Part shown: positions 47,281-57,537 of the stretch, one piece after another
Position numbering within the stretch: position 1 is the first letter of the stretch
How the letters are laid out: every line of letters starts with the position of its first letter
Assembly (NCBI RefSeq): GCF_947259555.1
Contig: NZ_CAMYMD010000084.1
Span: 62,001-126,000 of the forward strand
Source of the DNA: an uncultured Roseovarius sp.
Lineage (GTDB): Bacteria > Pseudomonadota > Alphaproteobacteria > Rhodobacterales > Rhodobacteraceae
DNA length: 64,000 bases
Direction of reading: 5' to 3'
Made by a program: the position numbers and the translations under genes
Notes under the pieces: generated by a model
The model's database searches: none
What the model was told of the DNA's origin: nothing
What the model saw: the letters and a program-made list of their open reading frames with translations, nothing else

Positions 47281-48813
47281 ATGCGCGGACCGCATAATAT
47301 CCTGCGGCTGATCCGCACCGGTGCCACGCTGGAACGCACCGGGGCCATGGGCCTGATCATGGACGCGTTCGAGGCACCGCCGCTGGTGCGCGGCACCATG
47401 CGATTTCTCGCCTGGCCGTTTCAGTGGATGGGCTACAAGGGCGACGAGAGAACCCCGCCCGCGCCCCGCGCGCTGACCGCCCTTGGCCCGGCCTATATCA
47501 AGTTCGGCCAGATTCTCAGCACCCGCCCCGATCTGGTGGGCGAGGAGCTGGCCGGGCAATTGCGCGTCTTGCAGGACAAGCTGCCGCCCTTCTCTGTCGA
47601 TGTGGCCAAGGCGAGCGTTACGCAGGAGTTGGGCAATCTGGTTGAAGAGATGTTCGACGATTTCAGCCCGCCTGTCGCAGCCGCCTCGATCGCGCAGGTC
47701 CACAAGGCGCGCCTGCGCGACACCGGCGAGGAGGTCGCCGTAAAGGTGCTCCGCCCGGGGATAGAGAAGGCGTTTCGCCGTGACATAGACGCGTTCTATT
47801 TCGCCGCACGCATGGTGGAGTTGCTGGCGCCCGGTGCGCGCCGCCTGCGTCCTACGGACGTGATCGCGCATTTTGAAGGCGTTGTAACGGGCGAGTTGGA
47901 TCTGCGGCTGGAGGCGGCTTCTGCCTCGGAGTTTGCGGCGAACACTTCGGAGGATGCCGGGTTTCAATTGCCGTCCGTGCAATGGCACCTCTCGTCGCGC
48001 CGGGTGATGACGATGGGCTGGGCCGATGGTCTGCCCCTCGGCGACAATGCGGCGCTTGATGCGGCGGGCCATGACCGCGCCGAACTGGGCGAGCGGGTGC
48101 TGCAGCTCTTTCTCAACCACGCGCTGCGCGACGGATATTTCCATGCCGACATGCATCAGGGCAATCTCAAGGTCGCGGCGAATGGCGATATCATCGCCTA
48201 TGATTTCGGCATCATGGGCCATATCGACGAATATACCCGCCGGGTCTATGCCGAGATCCTCTATGGCTTCATCAAACGCGATTACCGCCGTGTCGCCGAG
48301 GTGCATTTCGAGGCGGGCTATGTGCCCGCCGACCGCGATGTCGACGCCTTTGCCCGCGCTCTGCGCGCGGTGGGCGAGCCGATATTCGGCATGGATGCCA
48401 GCCGGATCTCGATGGGAAGCCTGCTCAGCTATCTCTTCGAGGTGACCGAGCGCTTTGGCATGGAGACGCGCACCGAACTCATCCTGTTGCAACGCACCAT
48501 GGTGGTGGTCGAGGGTGTCGCCCGGAGCCTCAATCCGCAGATCAATATCTGGCAGGTCGCCCGGCCCGTGGTCGAGGATTACATAAAGAAAACGATCGGC
48601 CCGCGTGCCGCATTGCGCGATTTCGGGCGTACCGCAGCCGTGTTGTCGCGCTACGGGCCGCGTCTGCCTGGCCTGGTCGAGGCCGCTCTCATTCGTCAAT
48701 CTGCGCCGCAGCCTACGCAACAGCAAGTGAGCTGGCCCGAGCGCGCGCTTTGGGCCGGTCTTGGCGTGTTGACAGGAGCCGTTGGTGCGGGCGTTGTGGC
48801 GTTTGTGACTTAA
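47281..48813 (+). CDS. ubiB: UbiB family ubiquinone biosynthesis kinase-like protein
   Basis: 'GPAYIKFGQILSTRPDLVGEE', 'PPVAAASIAQVHKARL', 'GYFHADMHQGNL'. Confidence 0.95.
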   Translation: MRGPHNILRLIRTGATLERTGAMGLIMDAFEAPPLVRGTMRFLAWPFQWMGYKGDERTPPAPRALTALGPAYIKFGQILSTRPDLVGEELAGQLRVLQDKLPPFSVDVAKASVTQELGNLVEEMFDDFSPPVAAASIAQVHKARLRDTGEEVAVKVLRPGIEKAFRRDIDAFYFAARMVELLAPGARRLRPTDVIAHFEGVVTGELDLRLEAASASEFAANTSEDAGFQLPSVQWHLSSRRVMTMGWADGLPLGDNAALDAAGHDRAELGERVLQLFLNHALRDGYFHADMHQGNLKVAANGDIIAYDFGIMGHIDEYTRRVYAEILYGFIKRDYRRVAEVHFEAGYVPADRDVDAFARALRAVGEPIFGMDASRISMGSLLSYLFEVTERFGMETRTELILLQRTMVVVEGVARSLNPQINIWQVARPVVEDYIKKTIGPRAALRDFGRTAAVLSRYGPRLPGLVEAALIRQSAPQPTQQQVSWPERALWAGLGVLTGAVGAGVVAFVT

Positions 48814-48930
48814 TTGCAATTTCCCTGCAGGCATTGCGCGAACAAATGCCTTGAGGGGGAAACTCGCATTGCCGCGAGAGGGTCTCGCAGGTATTGTCCA
48901 AAAAGCGTTTGATAGCTGATTGGGACGGAT

Positions 48931-51051
48931 GTGAAGTCGATGATGTGCAGATTGCCCAAGGTCTTTGTTGCCCTGTCACTCATGGGGGGAGCGACCGGTG
49001 CCTTTGCTGATGACCTTACGACGACGATCACCAACAATTATGGTACCCCGGGCGGCTTGCTCGATATGCCGACGGCTGAAATGGCGCCCGATGCGCAGCT
49101 CTCGTCCACGATTGCCTATTTCGACGGTTTCAGCAAAACGACTCTGAGCTTCCAACTGGCGCCGTGGTTTACTGCTAGCTTTCGCTATGCCGGAACAGAT
49201 GATTTGTCGCCCAACTTCAGCACATTTTATGACCGTAGCTTTGATGTGCGGCTGCGGCTCTTTGAAGAGACGGACTTCTCACCGGCAATCGCAGTTGGCT
49301 TGCAGGACTTCGTGGGAACCGGTGTGCTGAGTGCGGAATATCTCGTCGCCACGAAATCCTTTCGAAACCTCCGGGTTACGGGTGGCCTCGGCTGGGGGCG
49401 TCTGGGGACGCGAAATTCGTTTGGTGGTGTGGGGTCGCGTACTGCGTTCAACGCGGGCGACACCGGTGGCGATATCAACATCGACAACTGGTTTCAGGGC
49501 GACATCGGTGTATTCGCAGGCTTTAGTTACGACTTTAATGAAAAGCTTTCCTTCGCGATGGAGTACTCGTCGGACGGGTATGAGGAAGAGCAGGCAGCCG
49601 GTATTTTCGACCGCAGCACTGCCGTGAATTTGGGCATAACCTATAGACTGGGGGATCAGGCAAGCCTGCGTGGCTACTTGCTGCATGGCGAAGAGGTCGG
49701 TGTGAACCTGAATTTCGCGATTAATCCCCGCAATATGCCCGTGCCGGGCGGGATGGAGCCCGCGCCGCTTCCGGTGGCGGTGCGTGATCCGGACGCGGCA
49801 CGCGATCTGGGCTGGCAGAATTCGCCAGACACTCGTTCAAAGATCACCAATTCTCTGGATCAGACGCTTGATCGGGACCGGATCGACCTTGTTGGCCTGC
49901 GTCTGGACGGGCGCGCTGCCTATGTTGGTATTCAAAACGAGACATATGACCAGACATCGCAGGCTCTTGGTCGAACGGCGCGGGTGTTGACACGCGTCTT
50001 GCCTGCTTCGGTGGAAGATTTTCACATCACCCTTTACACAAAGAGCATGCCCGCCAGCACCGTCAGCTTCCGCCGAACGGATATCGAGCGGCTGGAACAT
50101 CGCGCAGCTGATCAGGCGCTCGCTGCCGCAACGTTCAGTGACAGCTTGCGGTTTGGCGACCTGCCCGATCCTCTGCCGGGGAAGTTTCCGCGATACGGGT
50201 GGGGTATCACACCTTTCACGAGGATCAGTCTCTTCGACCCGGACAATCCGGCGCGCATCGATGTGGCGCTGCGGTTTCAGGCGCAGGCCGAGTTGGGACG
50301 GGGCTGGGTGGCTCGTGGCGCGACGTCAATCAAGCTCTTTGGCAATCTTGACGAGACGACCCGCGTCAGCACTTCGCGTCTTCCTCGGGTTCGCTCTGAC
50401 GCGGCGCTTTATGCTCAAGAGGACGGGCCAAGACTCGATTGGCTGACATTGACAAAATACCTCCGCATTGCGCCTGATGTCTACGCGCGCGGAACGGTCG
50501 GATATCTGGAGCAAATGTATGCAGGCGCCTCTACCGAAGTCTTGTGGCGGCCCGTAGATAGCCGCTTGGCTATCGGAGCCGAACTCAACTACGTCAGGCC
50601 GCGCGATTTCGACAGCGGTTTTGGCCTGCGCAGCTCTCAGACCGTGAGTGGTGAGATCCCGGACTTCAATGGACATGCGTCGGTCTATTACGATTTTGGT
50701 GGCGGCTTTCACGGTCAACTGGACGCCGGCAGGTATCTGGCGGGAGATTGGGGCGTGACCGTCGCCTTGGACCGCGAATTCGCGAATGGCTGGAAAGTCG
50801 GTGCGTTCGCGACAAAGACCGATGTATCCGCTCAGGACTTTGGCGAGGGTTCGTTTGACAAGGGCATTCGCATTACGGCGCCTCTGTCGTGGATTCTCGG
50901 CAAACCGACGCAGCAGGCACCGACCGCAATCATTCGGTCTCTGACCCGCGATGGCGGGCAGCGGTTGAATGTCAGCGGACGTCTATATGAAACGGTGCGC
51001 CCGTCGCACAAGCGCGAAGCCGCCGCGAGCTGGGGGAAGTTCTGGAGATGA
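48931..51051 (+). CDS. YjbH-like outer-membrane exopolysaccharide-associated protein
   Basis: 'NNYGTPGGLLDMPTAEMAPDAQLSSTIAYFDGF', beta-rich 706-aa protein, overlaps the YjbF-like gene. Confidence 0.8.
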   Translation: MKSMMCRLPKVFVALSLMGGATGAFADDLTTTITNNYGTPGGLLDMPTAEMAPDAQLSSTIAYFDGFSKTTLSFQLAPWFTASFRYAGTDDLSPNFSTFYDRSFDVRLRLFEETDFSPAIAVGLQDFVGTGVLSAEYLVATKSFRNLRVTGGLGWGRLGTRNSFGGVGSRTAFNAGDTGGDINIDNWFQGDIGVFAGFSYDFNEKLSFAMEYSSDGYEEEQAAGIFDRSTAVNLGITYRLGDQASLRGYLLHGEEVGVNLNFAINPRNMPVPGGMEPAPLPVAVRDPDAARDLGWQNSPDTRSKITNSLDQTLDRDRIDLVGLRLDGRAAYVGIQNETYDQTSQALGRTARVLTRVLPASVEDFHITLYTKSMPASTVSFRRTDIERLEHRAADQALAAATFSDSLRFGDLPDPLPGKFPRYGWGITPFTRISLFDPDNPARIDVALRFQAQAELGRGWVARGATSIKLFGNLDETTRVSTSRLPRVRSDAALYAQEDGPRLDWLTLTKYLRIAPDVYARGTVGYLEQMYAGASTEVLWRPVDSRLAIGAELNYVRPRDFDSGFGLRSSQTVSGEIPDFNGHASVYYDFGGGFHGQLDAGRYLAGDWGVTVALDREFANGWKVGAFATKTDVSAQDFGEGSFDKGIRITAPLSWILGKPTQQAPTAIIRSLTRDGGQRLNVSGRLYETVRPSHKREAAASWGKFWR

Positions 51052-51731
51052 CATGTAGATCTTTGCCCCGCGCCGCACTCTTTGGCGCCCTTGTTTTGCT
51101 TGCTGCGTGTTCCAACCAGCGCAGTTCCGAGAATGTCTTTTCAGCGGCTAAGATCCTCCTTGATCAAAGTGGGACGCCGCCTGTTGCGCCTGATCCAAAG
51201 GTCGTCTCGGCGGTCGCACAAGATGCATTGGCCAAGACGAGCGGACCGGTTGCCGTGTACTCGCTGGAGGACCGCAACGCCGTGGCTGTTCTGCGCCCGA
51301 TTGCACGCAACGGCCCACACCAGACATGGGCGTCATATGGCAGTTCTGACCGGCGCAGCGCCTCGACGCGCAACGGCGTGCTGACCTCGACGCGGGGCTT
51401 GGGAAATGATCTCATGTCTTCTCGAATCGAGCCGTTGCTTGCAGTGGTCACCCAGCGTGAAGATGGTGTGGCCACGATTCAACAACGATATCTCGACGGT
51501 GAAAACCAGATCGTGACGCTGAAATCCGATTGCAAGATCACCCGTGCCGGTAGCGAAACCCTCCCTGTCGGCGGACGCAATGTCGCCGTGGTGCGCATGA
51601 CGGCCGAATGTTGGCAGGCTGACCGCAGCGTGACCAATTCCTATCTTGTCGATGGCAACGGCAGAATTGTGCAATCCCGCCATTGGGCCGGTCCGACCAT
51701 GGGCTATAGTGCGATTCAGATCCTGCGCTAA
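51048..51731 (+). CDS. YjbF/GfcB family lipoprotein
   Basis: Lipobox 'LLAACS'; YjbF-like C-terminus; coupled to the YjbH-like gene. Confidence 0.75.
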   Translation: MTCRSLPRAALFGALVLLAACSNQRSSENVFSAAKILLDQSGTPPVAPDPKVVSAVAQDALAKTSGPVAVYSLEDRNAVAVLRPIARNGPHQTWASYGSSDRRSASTRNGVLTSTRGLGNDLMSSRIEPLLAVVTQREDGVATIQQRYLDGENQIVTLKSDCKITRAGSETLPVGGRNVAVVRMTAECWQADRSVTNSYLVDGNGRIVQSRHWAGPTMGYSAIQILR

Positions 51732-51746
51732 GCGGCGTCGCTCAGG

Positions 51747-52193
51747 TCAGATCAGATATTGTTCATCCGTCGGCGGCGCGCGTCGCCCGGAGATAAAGTC
51801 GAGCGTGGCCTCGCATCGTTCGGCGCGGAAATATCGCTCCAGCACCTGAGCAAAAACGGGCGCCCCATCCGCTGCCTCGAAGAGCGTGGCGCAGGATTGC
51901 AGCTTGAGAGAGTCTATTCCGCCCAGAACCCTCTCGGCGCTTGTGTTCTCGAGTGCGAGCAGCGCCTCGCATGTCTCGATCAGGCGTGGCCCCAGTACTG
52001 GATGTGCGAGATAGGCGCGCGCGTGATCCAGATCTTCGATGGCGAAAGATTTGGCAAAACGCGACCGCCCCAGTCCCTTGACCTGCGGCAGTACGAACCA
52101 CGCCCAATGGGTACGTTTTTCCCCTCTGCCGATCTCTTGAAGGGGCAGGGGCCAGATCTGGTCCTGCGCCTCGACAAACCGCTCCAGATCCAT
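51747..52193 (-). CDS. DUF1810 family protein
   Basis: 'RFVEAQDQIWPLPLQEIGRGEKRTHWAWFVLPQVKGLGRS...AYLAHPVLGPRL'. Confidence 0.85.
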   Translation of the reverse strand: MDLERFVEAQDQIWPLPLQEIGRGEKRTHWAWFVLPQVKGLGRSRFAKSFAIEDLDHARAYLAHPVLGPRLIETCEALLALENTSAERVLGGIDSLKLQSCATLFEAADGAPVFAQVLERYFRAERCEATLDFISGRRAPPTDEQYLI

Positions 52194-52222
52194 GGCCTTG
52201 TCCCCTTTTGTTCAATGCTCGG

Positions 52223-53890
52223 TCACTTCAAAATGCCGGGCAAGTTTAGCCCATGTTCGCGCGCGCAATCCAGCGCTATATCGTACCCGGCATCGGCATG
52301 GCGCATGACCCCGGTTGCAGGGTCGTTCCACAGAACCCGTGCAAGTCGCAGGTCAGCCTCCTCGGTGCCGTCGCAGCAGACAACCATGCCCGAATGTTGA
52401 CTGAACCCCATGCCAACGCCGCCGCCATGATGCAGGCTGACCCATGTCGCACCGCTTGCACAATTGAGCAGGGCATTGAGAAGAGGCCAATCGCTGACCG
52501 CGTCAGAGCCGTCTTTCATGCCCTCAGTCTCGCGGTTCGGGCTGGCAACCGAGCCGCTGTCGAGGTGATCGCGGCCAATCACCACCGGGGCGCTCAACTC
52601 GCCGGTGCGAACCATCTCGTTGAAGGCTAGGCCCAGCTTGTGCCGCAGGCCGAGGCCGACCCAGCAAATCCGCGCCGGCAGGCCCTGAAACGCGATCCGC
52701 TCGCGCGCCATGTCCAGCCATTTGTGCAGGTGCGGGTCGTCGATCAGCTCTTTTACCTTGGCGTCGGTCTTGTAGATGTCCTCGGGGTCGCCACTCAGGG
52801 CACACCAGCGAAATGGCCCGATGCCGCGGCAAAAGAGCGGCCGGATATAGGCGGGTACGAAACCGGGAAACGCAAATGCGTCTTCCAGCCCTTCTTCGAG
52901 TGCGACCTGCCGGATGTTGTTTCCGTAATCGAGGGTCGGCACGCCCGCGTTCCAGAAATCAACCATCGCCTGCACTTGCACCCGCATGCTGGCGCGCGCC
53001 GCCCGCTCGACTTTCTTTGGGTCGCTCTCCTGACGGGCCTGCCAATCGGCCACGCTCCAGCCTTGCGGCAAATATCCATGGACCGGGTCATGCGCGCTCG
53101 TCTGGTCGGTGACCATGTCAGGCTTGACGCCGCGCCGCACCAGCTCTGGAAACACATCCGCCGCATTTGCAATCAGCGCCACCGATTTCGCCTCGCCGGT
53201 CTCGCACCAGCGTTCGATCATCGCGAGCGCCTCGTCGAGCGAATGGGTGATTTCATCCACGTAGCGCGTGCGCTTGCGAAATTCGGCGCGCGTCGCGTCG
53301 CATTCCACGGCCAGGCAACAGGCCCCCGCCATTACCGCCGCCAGCGGCTGTGCCCCGCCCATGCCGCCCAGACCGGCCGTCAGAATCCATCGCCCGGAAA
53401 GACTGCCGTCGTAGTGCTGTCGACCCGCTTCGACAAAAGTCTCGTAGGTGCCCTGCACGATGCCCTGCGAGCCGATATAGATCCATGATCCGGCCGTCAT
53501 CTGCCCGTACATCATCAGGCCCTTGCGATCCAATTCGCTGAAATGGTCCCAGGTCGCCCAATGTGGTACGAGATTGGAGTTTGCGATCAAAACCCGAGGT
53601 GCGTCGGGGTGGGTGCGAAAAACACCGACCGGTTTGCCGGACTGCACAAGCAGGGTCTCATCCGCCTCCAGGTCTTTCAATGCCGCAACGATTCGGTCGA
53701 AATCCTCCCATGTCCGCGCGGCGCGCCCGATGCCTCCATAGACCACCAATTCATGGGGGTTCTCGGCTACGTCAGGATGCAGGTTATTCATCAGCATCCG
53801 CATCGGCGCCTCCGTCAGCCAGCTCTTGGCACTGATCTCCGGGCCGGTATCGGAATAGATATCACGCGTGTTGTGACGAGGACCAGTCAT
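52223..53890 (-). CDS. hutU: Urocanate hydratase
   Basis: '[23 protein letters not shown]'-type N-terminus, '[15 protein letters not shown]', '[12 protein letters not shown]'. Confidence 0.98.
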   Translation of the reverse strand: MTGPRHNTRDIYSDTGPEISAKSWLTEAPMRMLMNNLHPDVAENPHELVVYGGIGRAARTWEDFDRIVAALKDLEADETLLVQSGKPVGVFRTHPDAPRVLIANSNLVPHWATWDHFSELDRKGLMMYGQMTAGSWIYIGSQGIVQGTYETFVEAGRQHYDGSLSGRWILTAGLGGMGGAQPLAAVMAGACCLAVECDATRAEFRKRTRYVDEITHSLDEALAMIERWCETGEAKSVALIANAADVFPELVRRGVKPDMVTDQTSAHDPVHGYLPQGWSVADWQARQESDPKKVERAARASMRVQVQAMVDFWNAGVPTLDYGNNIRQVALEEGLEDAFAFPGFVPAYIRPLFCRGIGPFRWCALSGDPEDIYKTDAKVKELIDDPHLHKWLDMARERIAFQGLPARICWVGLGLRHKLGLAFNEMVRTGELSAPVVIGRDHLDSGSVASPNRETEGMKDGSDAVSDWPLLNALLNCASGATWVSLHHGGGVGMGFSQHSGMVVCCDGTEEADLRLARVLWNDPATGVMRHADAGYDIALDCAREHGLNLPGILK

Positions 53891-54681
53891 GTCAGCGCTC
53901 CTTTTCGGGCGAGGGTGTCGATTTCCGTGAGAATGGAGGCGAGATAGGGGCGCAGCTTGTCAGCGCGAGCATGCAGATAAGGCCAGGGCGCGACCTCTTC
54001 CATGTAGGTCGATTGCGCCAGCTCCATCTGGATGGCGTGCCAACCGTCTTCCGGCCTTCCGTAATGGCGTGTGGTCCAGCCGCCTCTGAACCGACCGTTG
54101 AGCACGTGGCTATATCCGTCGGCGGTCCCACAAATCTGCCGAACGGTCTGCTCGATTTCTTTTGCACAGGTCCTGCCGTCGTTGGTCCCGATGTTGAAAT
54201 CCGGCAGCACGCCCTCGAACAGGAATGGAATGCGCGAGCGTATGGAATGGCAGTCATATAACACTGCCACACCATGTGCTTCACGGACACGACCCAATTC
54301 GGCCTCCAGCGCTGCGTGGTAAGGTGCGTGAAACATCTCGCGCCGGTGTTCGACCTCGCCAGCTGACGGAGGGATCTGCCAAATGTCCTGCCCATCGAAA
54401 TCGGTCACAGGCACAAGGCCGGTCGTATTCTGCCCGGGGTACAGGCTTTGACCCGAGGGATCGCGATTGGCATCGATCACATAGCGATGAACCATGGCGC
54501 GCACCGTTGTCACACCACCGAGCAACCCGTCATAGAGCTTGTGAATATTCCAGTCGGTATCCGCCAACGCGCGCCCGCGGTCATTCAGGCGCGCCCGGAT
54601 CTCTGCCGGTACATACGTGCCCGTATGTGGCAGGCCGAGAATGACCGGTCCATCGCCCCGGACAACTTCAACGGGCTTCAT
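53887..54681 (-). CDS. hutG: N-formylglutamate deformylase
   Basis: '[20 protein letters not shown]', '[13 protein letters not shown]', '[31 protein letters not shown]'. Confidence 0.95.
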   Translation of the reverse strand: MKPVEVVRGDGPVILGLPHTGTYVPAEIRARLNDRGRALADTDWNIHKLYDGLLGGVTTVRAMVHRYVIDANRDPSGQSLYPGQNTTGLVPVTDFDGQDIWQIPPSAGEVEHRREMFHAPYHAALEAELGRVREAHGVAVLYDCHSIRSRIPFLFEGVLPDFNIGTNDGRTCAKEIEQTVRQICGTADGYSHVLNGRFRGGWTTRHYGRPEDGWHAIQMELAQSTYMEEVAPWPYLHARADKLRPYLASILTEIDTLARKGALT

Positions 54682-54692
54682 GATCATGCCTT

Positions 54693-56270
54693 TCACTGTT
54701 CCCCAAAATACTCAAGATTATCCCCCCGGCTAAGCGCGAGGCTCAGGCCGGATGCGGTGACCAGTTCTCCATTGCGCACCATATCCGCGGCCGCAGCCAG
54801 ATCGGGCGCCAGGTAGCGGTCCGTCTCAAGGGCCGGGATGTCCTGGCGCAGCCGTGCGATCACCTTCTTTAGCGCATCGCTTGTTTGCAGCGGCGCGCGA
54901 TAGCCGATGCCTTGGGCGCCGCAGATTGCCTCGACCCCAAGAATGACGCTCAGGTTGTCATTCATCCGCTTCAGCCTGCGCGCGGCATGTGCGGCCATAC
55001 TTACATGGTCCTCCTGATTGGCGGAGGTCGGAGTGGAATCGGTCGTGCAGGGGTTGGCGAGGTGCTTGTTCTCGCTCATCAGCGCGGCGGTGGTCACCTC
55101 GGCAATCATCATACCCGAATTCAGGCCAGGCTCGGGGGTCAGGAACGGGGGCAGATCGCAACTCAGCGTGGGATCAACCATAAGCGCGACGCGACGTTGC
55201 GAAATCGCCCCGACCTCTGAAATCGCCATGGCGATCTGATCGGCCGCAAAGCCAACCGGTTCGGCGTGGAAATTGCCACCCGACACGATCATACCCCCGT
55301 CCGGGTGACTCGTGTCGACCAGCACCAGTGGGTTGTCGGTAACGGCGTTGGCCTCAATCTCCAGCACCTCGCCTGCGCGGCGCAAGATATCGATTGCCGC
55401 GCCACTGACCTGCGCCTGACACCGGATGCAATAAGGGTCCTGTACGCGCGTATCGTCTTCGCGGTGGCTCTCACGGATGGCGGAGCCCTCCATGAGCGCG
55501 GCTTGGGCGCGGGCGGTGTCGATCTGTCCGGGATGCCCGCGAAGCGCATGGATCTCCGCAACCAGCGGGGCGGTCGATCCCATGATCGCATCCGTCGAGA
55601 GGGCGGCGGTCACCACGCAGGTCTGCGCATTGCGCCAGGCCGTCCAGAGCCCGGTCAAGGCGCAAGCGGTCGAGAATTGCGTGCCGTTGATGAGGGCGAG
55701 CCCCTCTTTCGGCCCGAGGCGGATCGGCGCGAGCCCGGCGCGGATAAGCGCCTCGGCAGCGGGGAGCCGCGCGCCCTTGTGACATGCCTCGCCCGCGCCG
55801 ATCATCGCGGCGGCCATGTGGGCCAGCGGAGCCAGATCGCCCGATGCCCCGACAGAGCCTTGGTCCGGGATGACGGGGGTCACATCTGCGGCGAGCATGT
55901 CTTCGATCAGTTCGATTGTTTGCCATGCCACGCCCGAAGCACCGCGCCCGAGGCTCATCAACTTGAGAACCATCATCAATCGGGTTGTGGCGATATCGAG
56001 CGCCTCGCCGACGCCGCAGCAATGTGACAAGATGAGATTGCGCTGCAACGCGTCGGTTTTCTCGGGGGCAATCTTGACGCTGGCGAGTTTGCCAAACCCG
56101 GTGTTCACACCATACACTGCCGTATGTCCGGACGCCGCGCGTGCGACAAGCGCATGTGCAGCGAGAACAGAGGGCTTGGCCTCCCGGCTCAGTCGAACCG
56201 CGCTGTTGGTGCGCCAGATTGCCTCCAGCGTGGTCAGGCCTACACGGCCCGGTGTCACGACTTCCGTCAT
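54693..56270 (-). CDS. hutH: Histidine ammonia-lyase
   Basis: MIO tripeptide context '[21 protein letters not shown]'; '[11 protein letters not shown]'. Confidence 0.98.
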   Translation of the reverse strand: MTEVVTPGRVGLTTLEAIWRTNSAVRLSREAKPSVLAAHALVARAASGHTAVYGVNTGFGKLASVKIAPEKTDALQRNLILSHCCGVGEALDIATTRLMMVLKLMSLGRGASGVAWQTIELIEDMLAADVTPVIPDQGSVGASGDLAPLAHMAAAMIGAGEACHKGARLPAAEALIRAGLAPIRLGPKEGLALINGTQFSTACALTGLWTAWRNAQTCVVTAALSTDAIMGSTAPLVAEIHALRGHPGQIDTARAQAALMEGSAIRESHREDDTRVQDPYCIRCQAQVSGAAIDILRRAGEVLEIEANAVTDNPLVLVDTSHPDGGMIVSGGNFHAEPVGFAADQIAMAISEVGAISQRRVALMVDPTLSCDLPPFLTPEPGLNSGMMIAEVTTAALMSENKHLANPCTTDSTPTSANQEDHVSMAAHAARRLKRMNDNLSVILGVEAICGAQGIGYRAPLQTSDALKKVIARLRQDIPALETDRYLAPDLAAAADMVRNGELVTASGLSLALSRGDNLEYFGEQ

Positions 56271-57463
56271 CCTTCACCCCCAAAAATGCGCCTGTGTAGC
56301 GGGTTGAAGCCGATGCGATAGGCCAGCTCGGCCGGTTGCTCGACATTCCAGATCGCCAGATCGGCGCGTTTGCCTGTTTCGATCACGCCGCAGTCGCCCA
56401 TCCCGAGCGCCTGCGCGGCATGCCGGGTCACACCTGCGAGCGCCTCTTCCGGGGTCATCCGAAAGAGCGTGCAGCCCATGTTCATGGTCAACAAGAGAGA
56501 GGACATGGGCGATGAGCCGGGGTTGCAATCCGTGGCGAGGGCCATTGGCACGCCGTGGGTGCGAAACGCTTGGATCGGTGGCACTTGTGTCTCTCGTAGC
56601 GTATAGAACGCGCCGGGGAGGATCACCGCGACGCTGCCCGCCTGCGCGAGCGCTCTGGCGTCGTCTTCGGTGGCATATTCCACATGATCCGCAGAAAGCG
56701 CCCCGTAGCGGGCGGCGAGGCGCGTGCCACCCAAATGGCTGAGTTGCTCTGCGTGCAGTTTGACGGGCAGGCCAAGTTCTTTCGCCTTGTCAAAGACTTG
56801 TGCGATTTCCGCCGGTGCAAACGCGATGCCTTCGCAGAACCCGTCCACGGCATCGGCCAGGCCCGCCGCGTGTGCCGCCTCTAGTGCGGGGATGCATACC
56901 TCGGAAACATACGCTTGCGGATCGTTCTTGTATTCCTTTGGGGTGGCATGTGCCCCGAGGAAGGATGTCTTGATACGAACTTTGCGCTCGTTTTCGATGG
57001 CGCGGGCGACGCGCAGCATTTTCAGCTCTGTCTCGATGTCGAGACCATAGCCTGATTTGACCTCGATGACCGCGGCGCCTTCGGCAATCAGCGCATCTGC
57101 AAAGCGCAATGCATTGGCCAGCAACACCTCCTCGGACGCGCCGCGTGTCGCCAGCACTGTGGAGACAATTCCGCCTCCTGCACGCGCGACGTCTTCATAA
57201 CTCGCGCCGTTCAGGCGCATCTCGAATTCGCCGGCGCGATTGCCTCCATGCACGATGTGGGTGTGGCAGTCGATCAACGCGGGTGTGACCAGGCGCCCGC
57301 CCAGATCTTCTTGCGGGCCGCGATAGTCGCGCGGCAGGTCGGCCTCAGACCCCACCCAGGCGATTTGGTCCTTCTCGATCACGAGGGCGCCATGCTCGAT
57401 CAGGCCGTAGGCGGTGTTTCCCGCCAGCGTCGCCATCCGCGCATTTCTGAATAACATGGCCAT
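56267..57463 (-). CDS. hutI: Imidazolonepropionase
   Basis: '[36 protein letters not shown]', '[25 protein letters not shown]'. Confidence 0.98.
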   Translation of the reverse strand: MAMLFRNARMATLAGNTAYGLIEHGALVIEKDQIAWVGSEADLPRDYRGPQEDLGGRLVTPALIDCHTHIVHGGNRAGEFEMRLNGASYEDVARAGGGIVSTVLATRGASEEVLLANALRFADALIAEGAAVIEVKSGYGLDIETELKMLRVARAIENERKVRIKTSFLGAHATPKEYKNDPQAYVSEVCIPALEAAHAAGLADAVDGFCEGIAFAPAEIAQVFDKAKELGLPVKLHAEQLSHLGGTRLAARYGALSADHVEYATEDDARALAQAGSVAVILPGAFYTLRETQVPPIQAFRTHGVPMALATDCNPGSSPMSSLLLTMNMGCTLFRMTPEEALAGVTRHAAQALGMGDCGVIETGKRADLAIWNVEQPAELAYRIGFNPLHRRIFGGEG

Positions 57464-57495
57464 TGCTTTCTTGATTTCCGAGTCGATTTCTGAAA

Positions 57496-57513
57496 ATTAT
57501 GTCTATACATAAT
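57496..57513. promoter_or_regulatory. Candidate HutC operator between divergent hutI and hutF
   Basis: ATTATGTCTATACATAAT, 18-nt near-perfect palindrome. Confidence 0.65.
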
Positions 57514-57537
57514 AATCTGTCAAGACTGGATCATGTC

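Noticed and set aside
46579-48834. 751-aa minus-strand ORF antisense to ubiE and ubiB
   Set aside because: High-GC shadow ORF; His/Arg/Gln-rich with no domain; sense strand encodes clear UbiE and UbiB
54700-54725. GAGTATTTTGGGG string at the hutH 3' end as a separate repeat element
   Set aside because: It is coding sequence (C-terminal LEYFGEQ of HutH); mentioned only as a possible relative of the 44.5-kb repeat
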